A stretch of DNA of 5,312 nucleotides from JBGTGG01 sp041746855 (GTDB taxonomy: Bacteria; Bacteroidota; Bacteroidia; Cytophagales; Cyclobacteriaceae): the NCBI GenBank assembly GCA_041746855.1, contig JBGTGG010000489.1:1-5312 (forward strand), in the 5' to 3' direction. Below, piece after piece: positions 1 through 5,312 of this stretch. Made by a program: the position numbers and the translations under genes. The notes below the pieces were generated by a model. That model worked only from the letters and a program-made list of their open reading frames with translations, searched no databases and was not told the DNA's origin. How positions within the stretch are numbered: the first letter of the stretch is position 1; the number at the start of each line of letters is the position of its first letter.

Positions 1-1
1 T

Positions 2-148
2 TATGAAAGCCCTTCTGTAAAAGATGCGTATGCTTTTGTGCCTTCTTTATTGGAAGAAAAAAATTGGCGTTACCGGATGGTATTTAGTCGCAGCTACTGG
101 CAAAACCCCAAGAATTTCTTTGCTGAATTGGAAAGGTTTATGCAGTAG
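2..148 (+). CDS. C-terminal end of an unidentified protein (partial, 5' end outside window)
   Basis: An open frame enters from the left edge and ends at a TAG at 146-148, giving 48 visible residues. No start-like context is seen; the methionines in this stretch are at visible residues 26 and 47, near the end, so the start must lie outside the window. The piece is soluble in character and rich in aromatic and basic residues, with a central NWRYRMVFSRSYW stretch and an amphipathic helix-like end (AELERFMQ). There is no membrane segment. I do not recognise the family. An alpha/beta hydrolase-type C-terminal helix is possible but unsupported. It lies on the same strand as the DUF2339 gene, 46 bases upstream, so it could share a transcript with it. 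A chance open frame of this length cannot be fully excluded, but the composition looks protein-like. Confidence 0.6.
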   Translation, partial: YESPSVKDAYAFVPSLLEEKNWRYRMVFSRSYWQNPKNFFAELERFMQ

Positions 149-194
149 AATTGAATAGCTTTCGTTTCCAATAGCAACAAGTAATGATCAAATA

Positions 195-2573
195 ATGGAA
201 AACGATTCGAACGATTCCAGGAAATTAAAAAGCTTACATGATCGGCTAGAAATACTTTTACAGAAACAAGAAGCTTCCTTAAAAGAAATCTATGCGTTGA
301 AATCCGAAGTCTTAAAGCTTAAGGGGGAGCAACAACAATTTGTAACATCTCAACAACCTGTTGAACCAATTATTGAAAAATCTCATATAACCGAGTTGTC
401 TTCTGATTCAGAATTGCAGACACCTGCAACCGAGGAAAGTGAAGCAAAAGAAAGTCGGGAGTTTGAAGAAAAGCTTCGGAGTGAGGTTGCATCAACAAAG
501 CAAAGAAGTGATTTAGAACGCTTTATCGGAGAAAATCTGATTAGTAAAATTGGTATTGTTATTACGGTGATTGGTGTTGGGATTGGTGCAAAATATGCAA
601 TTGATCACCAGCTTATCAGTCCGTTAACCAGGATCTTGCTTGGCTATTTAGTTGGACTAGGCCTGTTGTTTTTTTCTATGCGCCTGAAAAAGGAGTATGA
701 AAACTTTAGTGCCGTTCTTTTGAGCGGAGCGATGGCTATATTTTATTTCATCACCTTCGCTGCCTACAATTTTTTCGGGTTGATTCCGCAATTGGTGGCA
801 TTTGCGCTCATGTTAATGTTTACTGGATTTACAGTGCTGGCTGCCTTAAAGTATAACAAACAGGTAATTGCTTTATATGGAATGGTAGGGGCGTACGCGA
901 TTCCTTTCTTACTAAGTAATAACACCGGCCAGATTATTTTTCTGTTCGTCTATATCGCGATCATCAACGCGGGTATCCTGGTGCTTTCGTTTAAAAAGTA
1001 CTGGAGGCTTTTGTACTACGCAGCATTTGTCATGACATGGCTGATATATGCGAGTTGGTTTGCAGTACGGTATGATTGGGAAATAGATTTTGGAGTCGGT
1101 ATCGGATTTTCAAGTCTGTTTTTTGTGATGTTCTATGCAACTTTTCTCGCCTATAAGGTAATGCAACAAGAACAATTCGGGATAAAAGATATCATACTAT
1201 TGTTGGCCAACTCTTTTCTCTTTTACGGATTCGGATATTTGATCTTAGAACAACAACCCCACTATGGCCAATGGCTGGGAGGATTTACACTTGTAAATGC
1301 AATTGTCCATTTTATTGTGGCCGGCATTTTAGTCCGGAAGAAACTCGCGGACAAAAATTTGGTATCCTTTGTGACCGGGTTGGTTCTGGTTTTTGTCACC
1401 ATGGCCATTCCTGTCCAGCTTGATGGGAATTGGGTTACTATGTTGTGGGTATTTCAGGCGGCCCTGCTTTTTTGGATTGGACGAACGAAAGGCAACAGTT
1501 TATATGAAAAATTATCGTACCCACTTATGGTTTTGGCGTGCGCGAGCCTTCTGCATGACTGGAGCGAGTCTTCGAGAATATATTATGATCTCCCAATTGA
1601 ATCGGGTGCAATTGCCTTTTTTAATATTCAATTTTTAACTTCTTTATTATTTGTTGGCGCGTTTGGATTTATCAATTACATCCATCAAAATAGAAATGAT
1701 AGTTTTGTTTTTAAGGATAGAAAGGATTGGAACAAGATGATTTCAATTGGCTTGCCATTGGTTCTGTTGCTCACAATTTTCTTTTCATTCCGCATTGAAA
1801 TTGCGACTTATTTCAATCAACTTTATGCTGACTCCGCTACTTTGATCAACAATGAGGAGTATTCTTATACGGACTATAATGGTGAGATATTAAGCTATCA
1901 GACAATCTGGTTGATAAATTTTTCAATTGTTTATTTCTGTGCCCTCTTGTTTGTAAGTATTAAAAAGATAAAAAATGATTTATTGGGAAGGGTTGGCGTT
2001 CTATTGGGTTTGATTACTATTCTTACTTTCCTTGTTCAGGGCCTTTTTGAATTAAGTGTATTACGGGAAAACTATCTGTATGAATCTGTGGATTCTTTTT
2101 TTATAGCAAGCACGGCAAACCTGTGGATGCGCTATCTGTGTTTTGCTTTGGTAGGTACTCTTTTCATTATCATCTGGAGACAAATCCAGCAGCCGTCTTT
2201 TAAGATGCAGTTGAAAAAGCAGTTTGAGTTGCTTTTCCATATTTCCGTGATTTGGATCCTTAGCAGTGAGCTTATTAATTGGATGGAGATCGCAGGGGTG
2301 GGGCAGACATACAAACTGGGTATCAGTATTCTTTGGGGAATTTATTCGTTGGGCATGGTTGCATTCGGAATATGGAAGGGTAGAAAGTATTTACGGATTG
2401 GCGCCATCGTATTGTTTGCGATTACCTTGATTAAATTGTTCGTTTATGATATTGTAAATCTGGATACGATTTTAAAAACAATCGTATTTGTTTCGCTGGG
2501 TATTTTACTGTTGGTAATATCATTTCTATATAATAAGTATAAAGGATTTATTTCAAATGAAGTCGAAATGTAG
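195..2573 (+). CDS. DUF2339 family polytopic membrane protein
   Basis: This is a 792-residue inner-membrane protein of unknown function. Residues 1-110 are hydrophilic: about 8-45 are charged and heptad-like (likely coiled coil), and 50-105 form a Glu/Ser/Thr-rich linker. The membrane region starts with the family hallmark at about 110-165 (IGENLISKIGIVITVIGVG, then AKYAIDHQLISPLTRILLGY). It continues to about 780 as roughly 21-23 hydrophobic segments. Other DUF2339-like signatures are YGMVGAYAIPFLLS (about 228-241), the AIPVQLDGNWVTMLWVFQAAL block (from about 404) and the C-terminal KLFVYDIVNLDTILKT followed by GILLLVISFLYNKYK (about 747-783). A polar loop at about 536-568 lies between segments. 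The ATG at 195 gives the full N-terminal helix; no clear Shine-Dalgarno precedes it, as is common in Bacteroidota. The end overlaps the next gene by 17 bases. Family membership is confident, but biochemical function is unknown. Confidence 0.92.
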   Translation: MENDSNDSRKLKSLHDRLEILLQKQEASLKEIYALKSEVLKLKGEQQQFVTSQQPVEPIIEKSHITELSSDSELQTPATEESEAKESREFEEKLRSEVASTKQRSDLERFIGENLISKIGIVITVIGVGIGAKYAIDHQLISPLTRILLGYLVGLGLLFFSMRLKKEYENFSAVLLSGAMAIFYFITFAAYNFFGLIPQLVAFALMLMFTGFTVLAALKYNKQVIALYGMVGAYAIPFLLSNNTGQIIFLFVYIAIINAGILVLSFKKYWRLLYYAAFVMTWLIYASWFAVRYDWEIDFGVGIGFSSLFFVMFYATFLAYKVMQQEQFGIKDIILLLANSFLFYGFGYLILEQQPHYGQWLGGFTLVNAIVHFIVAGILVRKKLADKNLVSFVTGLVLVFVTMAIPVQLDGNWVTMLWVFQAALLFWIGRTKGNSLYEKLSYPLMVLACASLLHDWSESSRIYYDLPIESGAIAFFNIQFLTSLLFVGAFGFINYIHQNRNDSFVFKDRKDWNKMISIGLPLVLLLTIFFSFRIEIATYFNQLYADSATLINNEEYSYTDYNGEILSYQTIWLINFSIVYFCALLFVSIKKIKNDLLGRVGVLLGLITILTFLVQGLFELSVLRENYLYESVDSFFIASTANLWMRYLCFALVGTLFIIIWRQIQQPSFKMQLKKQFELLFHISVIWILSSELINWMEIAGVGQTYKLGISILWGIYSLGMVAFGIWKGRKYLRIGAIVLFAITLIKLFVYDIVNLDTILKTIVFVSLGILLLVISFLYNKYKGFISNEVEM
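2541..2546 (+). promoter_or_regulatory. Probable ribosome binding site for the DUF3999-like gene
   Basis: AAAGGA lies inside the last codons of the DUF2339 gene, 10 bases before the ATG at 2557. It is the only recognisable Shine-Dalgarno-like site before a start in this window. It supports the choice of 2557 as start, and with the 17-base overlap it suggests translational coupling. The match is short, and such sites are used less in Bacteroidota, so confidence is modest. Confidence 0.4.
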
Positions 2574-3789
2574 TGTACTCACGTTCGTTGTTTTTTTATC
2601 CCTTCAGGCAAAAGCCCAGGTTGGTGACTATCACTATCAACGAACGGTTGCAACACCAACGGATACGTGGCATCAGATTAATTTGCCTTTGGATGTATTT
2701 AATTCTTTAAATAGTAATTTATCGGATATTAGAATTTATGGAATATCAAATCAACAGGATACGCTAGAGGTTCCGTATATGGTAAAGCGTTATGAAGAAG
2801 AAATAGTTAGAAAAGATATTGCGTTCACGTTGCTCAACCAGAGCAGAAATGAATCTGGATATTATTTCACTTTTGAAGTTCCTGTAGCGGGTTTAGTAAA
2901 CCAAATCTTCCTCAATTTTTCGAATAAAAATTTTGATTGGCGGGTAACGCTTCAGGGAAGCCATGACTTACAAGAATGGTTTACCTTGGTTGATGATTAC
3001 AGGATTCTATCCATTCAAAATGCATCCACCAACTTTTCATTTTCGACACTCAATTTTCCCGATGCACGATTTAAATATTTTCGGGTGCTATTGCCCCTCA
3101 GGGATACTCCCAATTTAATGTCAGCAAGTTTGTTTTACAATACGATTGAGCCCGGCAAATCAGTTGAGTATACATCAGAATTTACAGTGTCCCAGAATAA
3201 GGTTGCACATAAGACAACCATCGAAGTTGACTTGAAAAGCAAGTTGCCGGTAAATACCATACAAGTAAAGCCGGTTGATGCGTTTGATTTTTACCGGCCA
3301 TACACGATTCAATACCTGTCGGATAGTTTTAAAACGGAACGGGGTTGGCATTACACCTATGCTACTTTAGCTACTGGTATATTAAATTCGCTGGAGCAGA
3401 CGCCTATTCAATTTGAAAGCACCCTTGCTGCAAAACTTAGGATTGTTATCGAAAACCAGGACAATCAACCACTGACCATTGACTCGGTTTTAATTTCTGG
3501 TGTTGAGCATGCTTTACTAGCCCGCTTCACAGAGAAAGCTGACTATTTTCTTGTGTATGGGAATAAAAGGGCACGCTTGCCTGCCTATGATATTGGTCAT
3601 TTTACTGAAGCAATCCCAACCGACTTAAAATTGTTGGAAGTTGGAAATAATGCCGATCCAATATTAATTGGGCCGCTCGATGAATATGAAATCGCTTCCC
3701 CCAATCAACTTTGGTTGTGGCTTACACTAATCGTAGTAGCTGCTGCGTTGGGATGGTTTTCGATAAAGATGCTAAAAAAGACTAATTGA
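2557..3789 (+). CDS. DUF3999-like exported protein with C-terminal membrane anchor
   Basis: This 410-residue protein begins with a signal peptide (about residues 1-20, with AKA before a likely cleavage at Q21). It ends in one hydrophobic segment (about 385-404) followed by basic residues, so the body should face the periplasm with a short cytoplasmic tail. The body is beta-rich. At about 35-75, W.QINLPLDVF, LSDIRIYG and EVPYMV resemble the opening of DUF3999 proteins. At about 129-145, VTLQGSHDLQEWFTLVDD resembles discoidin-like (F5/8 type C) beta-sandwich strands. At about 330-345, YFLVYGNKRARLPAYDI resembles a late DUF3999 motif. Starting inside the DUF2339 gene supports the assignment, since the two families are commonly neighbours. 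The first ATG puts the signal peptide at the N terminus. Family call is from remembered motifs, not a search. Function is unknown; a partner or ligand-sensing subunit of the DUF2339 protein is an inference. Confidence 0.8.
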   Translation: MKSKCSVLTFVVFLSLQAKAQVGDYHYQRTVATPTDTWHQINLPLDVFNSLNSNLSDIRIYGISNQQDTLEVPYMVKRYEEEIVRKDIAFTLLNQSRNESGYYFTFEVPVAGLVNQIFLNFSNKNFDWRVTLQGSHDLQEWFTLVDDYRILSIQNASTNFSFSTLNFPDARFKYFRVLLPLRDTPNLMSASLFYNTIEPGKSVEYTSEFTVSQNKVAHKTTIEVDLKSKLPVNTIQVKPVDAFDFYRPYTIQYLSDSFKTERGWHYTYATLATGILNSLEQTPIQFESTLAAKLRIVIENQDNQPLTIDSVLISGVEHALLARFTEKADYFLVYGNKRARLPAYDIGHFTEAIPTDLKLLEVGNNADPILIGPLDEYEIASPNQLWLWLTLIVVAAALGWFSIKMLKKTN

Positions 3790-3808
3790 TATGGTACGCA
3801 TTCGGGTG

Positions 3809-4666
3809 TTACTTACACTCCACCGCAGCAGAAACAAAGTAGCGTTCACCATTCGCAAAAACCTTTTCATCGCGTATTTCTAACGTGGTTTCAATGGGCC
3901 CCATTTTATCAACAGTAAGAACAAGTTTCGTTGTGGGCCCGATTCCGTTTACCGACCACGTTCCTTTTTTCTTTCCTTTAAGACCTTGATCTTTAAATAG
4001 CCCTGATTTTTTCAAGTTGGCTTTGAAAGTTCCATCAGCACAGAGGTTAATAATGGTTTCCTTACTGCTGCGATCATCAAACGCAAAGGTTACCAATTGT
4101 TTGTTGCGTAAGAATGGATCCCAATCAAAAGCCAAATACGGATTTTCATTGGATGGTTCCACAAAGGTGAGGTTATCCATAAATTCCTGAAGCCCTTTTT
4201 TATTCGCCTCAAAATTTTGAGGATCAGAAGTCATGAGTGATACAACACAGATATTATAAGGGCCACATTTTGCTTCAACATGTCCTTTTGTTCCGGCAGT
4301 TGCTGTCGAGGTGAGTTCAGCGGATAAAATATTTTGGTTGCGGATACGGGGTTCGCCAACGGATTTCACTAAAACATTTTCACCAAAGGTTACGCCCTTT
4401 ATCCAGTTTTTTTTCATCACTTCGAAAGAACTCTCATCTGATAGAATAAAGATTTCACCAAACGAGTTGGTAGAGGAAAGTAAAAATATTTCCTCACCTC
4501 GTGGAAGCAGTCCATTCCAGTTTACCGGGACGGTTGCTTTAACGCCAACCCGCGGTCCCCACAAAGACGAACCACTTGGATACAATTGCCCTGGTTTTAT
4601 TTTGTCTTGTGCGAATGTAGATTCTACAAACGAAAGAAACAGAATCAAAAGGATGGATATTCTCAT
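3809..4666 (-). CDS. Secreted two-domain protein of unknown function
   Basis: This is a 285-residue protein with a clear signal peptide (MRISILLILFLSFVESTFAQ, likely cleaved at about residue 20) and no other membrane segment, so it is periplasmic or secreted. Residues about 38-172 alternate beta strands with a helix and end in LQEFMDNLTFVEP. That layout recalls PsbP/DUF1795-like folds, though I cannot confirm homology. Residues about 178-285 (VTFAFDD, INLCADGTFKANL, KGTWSVNG, TKLVLTV, ANGERYFV) look like a small lipocalin-like or similar beta barrel, again from pattern only. Cysteines at 134, 140, 209 and 284 could form disulfides after export. The ATG at 4666 is chosen over the in-frame ATG at 4705. 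The upstream start would overlap the preceding enzyme gene and add 13 polar and basic residues before the signal peptide. The chosen start is four bases after that gene's stop, which suggests co-transcription, although no strong ribosome site is visible. Confidence 0.8.
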   Translation of the reverse strand: MRISILLILFLSFVESTFAQDKIKPGQLYPSGSSLWGPRVGVKATVPVNWNGLLPRGEEIFLLSSTNSFGEIFILSDESSFEVMKKNWIKGVTFGENVLVKSVGEPRIRNQNILSAELTSTATAGTKGHVEAKCGPYNICVVSLMTSDPQNFEANKKGLQEFMDNLTFVEPSNENPYLAFDWDPFLRNKQLVTFAFDDRSSKETIINLCADGTFKANLKKSGLFKDQGLKGKKKGTWSVNGIGPTTKLVLTVDKMGPIETTLEIRDEKVFANGERYFVSAAVECK

Positions 4667-4670
4667 GATA

Positions 4671-5312
4671 TTAATTTTTAGTGAGTGCTTGTTCCAAATC
4701 TTCAATTAAATCTTCAACATCTTCAATGCCAATGCTGAGACGAATAAGCGAATCCGTCAACCCGCTTTTTTCACGCTCTTCCTTCGTAATGCTGGCGTGT
4801 GTCATGGAGGCCGGGTGGTTGATCAACGACTCTACACCCCCTAACGACTCTGCAATCGAAAATAGTGCGACACTTTCCATAAGCTTTACCGTTTTTTCCA
4901 GACTGTCATCTTTTAGCGTGAAAGAAAGCATACCGCCAAAGTCGCGCATCTGGCTTTTGGCAACGGCATGGTTCGGATGATCTTCGAAACCTGGCCAGTG
5001 CACTTTTTTTACTTTCGGGTGAGCTTTCAGAAACGCAGCAATTGTTTTTCCATTACTGCAATGGCGCTCCATACGAAGGTGCAAGGTTTTGATTCCACGC
5101 AATACCAAAAAAGAATCTTGTGGTCCGGGTACGGCACCGCAAGAATTTTGAATGAACGCAAGTTCTTTGTAAAGCTTTTCATCGTTGATCACCAACGCAC
5201 CCATGATTACATCGGAGTGACCACTGATATATTTGGTAACAGAATGCATTACGATATCGGCACCTAAGTCCAATGGGTTTTGTAAATACGGAGAAGCGAA
5301 GGTATTGTCTAC
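4671..5312 (-). CDS. Trans-sulfuration PLP enzyme, cystathionine gamma-synthase/gamma-lyase type (partial, 5' end outside window)
   Basis: The frame is open to the right edge; the 213 visible residues are the C-terminal part of a protein usually about 380-400 long. Family features in order are VDNTF at 1-5, whose Asp is expected to contact the PLP ring nitrogen, and SVTKYISGHSDV at 24-35, with Lys27 (codon 5232-5234) as the PLP Schiff-base lysine. Then come GAVPGPQDSFLVLRGIKTL, AESLGGVESL with Glu155, PASMTHASI, and LIRLSIGIED with Arg191, expected to bind the substrate carboxylate. Glu155 in AESLGG fits cystathionine gamma-synthase or gamma-lyase and argues against the beta-lyase MetC, which has AYSWGG here. 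Synthase (joining activated homoserine and cysteine on the way to methionine) and lyase (splitting cystathionine to cysteine) cannot be separated from this part, so no symbol is given. The TTG at 5271-5273 is an internal leucine codon, not the start. The cytoplasmic enzyme is followed after four bases by a secreted-protein gene. Confidence 0.93.
   Translation of the reverse strand, partial: VDNTFASPYLQNPLDLGADIVMHSVTKYISGHSDVIMGALVINDEKLYKELAFIQNSCGAVPGPQDSFLVLRGIKTLHLRMERHCSNGKTIAAFLKAHPKVKKVHWPGFEDHPNHAVAKSQMRDFGGMLSFTLKDDSLEKTVKLMESVALFSIAESLGGVESLINHPASMTHASITKEEREKSGLTDSLIRLSIGIEDVEDLIEDLEQALTKN

Noticed and set aside
156..163. TAGCTTTC, one mismatch from the Bacteroidota -7 element TAnnTTTG, in the gap before the DUF2339 gene
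   Set aside because: No convincing -33 TTTG-like element lies at the right distance upstream, and one-mismatch matches are frequent in AT-rich DNA.
184..195. Three-codon mini-ORF (ATG ATC AAA TAA) whose stop overlaps the DUF2339 start codon by one base
   Set aside because: It is far too short to separate from chance, and no ribosome site or leader-like composition supports a regulatory role.
1393..2314. Short open frames inside the DUF2339 gene (1393-1638 plus, 2132-2314 minus)
   Set aside because: They are fully contained in a strongly supported membrane-protein gene, with no separate start signal or recognisable product.
3804..3820. Six-base stem with a five-base loop at the convergent junction, considered as a bidirectional terminator
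   Set aside because: The stem is short, contains a wobble pair and is not followed by a T-run on either strand; part of it is coding sequence.
4667..4705. In-frame upstream ATG (4705) that would extend the secreted protein by 13 residues
   Set aside because: It would overlap the preceding enzyme gene by 35 bases and place a polar, basic extension before an otherwise standard signal peptide. The ATG at 4666 fits both export and spacing.
4311..5267. Plus-strand open frames opposite the secreted protein and the trans-sulfuration enzyme (4311-4709, 4681-4980, 4968-5267)
   Set aside because: They lie antisense to well-supported genes, and their translations show no domain-like pattern; they are shadows of the real frames.

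Overview
The window looks like chromosomal DNA from a member of the Bacteroidota, possibly of the order Cytophagales. This is an inference from the AT-leaning base composition, the lack of strong Shine-Dalgarno sites before most starts, and the character of the proteins. It is not a phylogenetic result. No RNA gene, insertion sequence, CRISPR array, prophage part or long repeat is visible.

Plus strand, 1-3789: the window opens with the last 48 codons of an unidentified gene (2-148). After a 46-base gap comes a 792-residue polytopic membrane protein of the DUF2339 family (195-2573), with a charged, helix-prone N-terminal region and about 21-23 membrane segments. Its last 17 bases overlap the start of a 410-residue exported protein (2557-3789). 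That protein has a signal peptide, a beta-rich extracytoplasmic body and one C-terminal membrane anchor, and it matches the general pattern of DUF3999. The two genes are almost certainly co-transcribed and probably translationally coupled. They look like a two-part envelope module of unknown function, and they are the most interesting content here.

Minus strand, 5312-3809: a PLP-dependent trans-sulfuration enzyme runs in from beyond the right edge (5312-4671). It resembles cystathionine gamma-synthase or gamma-lyase and shows the PLP lysine and other family residues. Four bases after its stop begins a 285-residue secreted protein of unknown function (4666-3809), with two apparent domains and four cysteines.

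The two transcription units converge with only 19 bases between their stop codons (3790-3808), and no convincing terminator is visible there. Coding density is very high, and no gene-free stretch exceeds 46 bases. The enzyme probably serves methionine or cysteine metabolism. Nothing in the sequence links it functionally to the DUF2339/DUF3999 pair.
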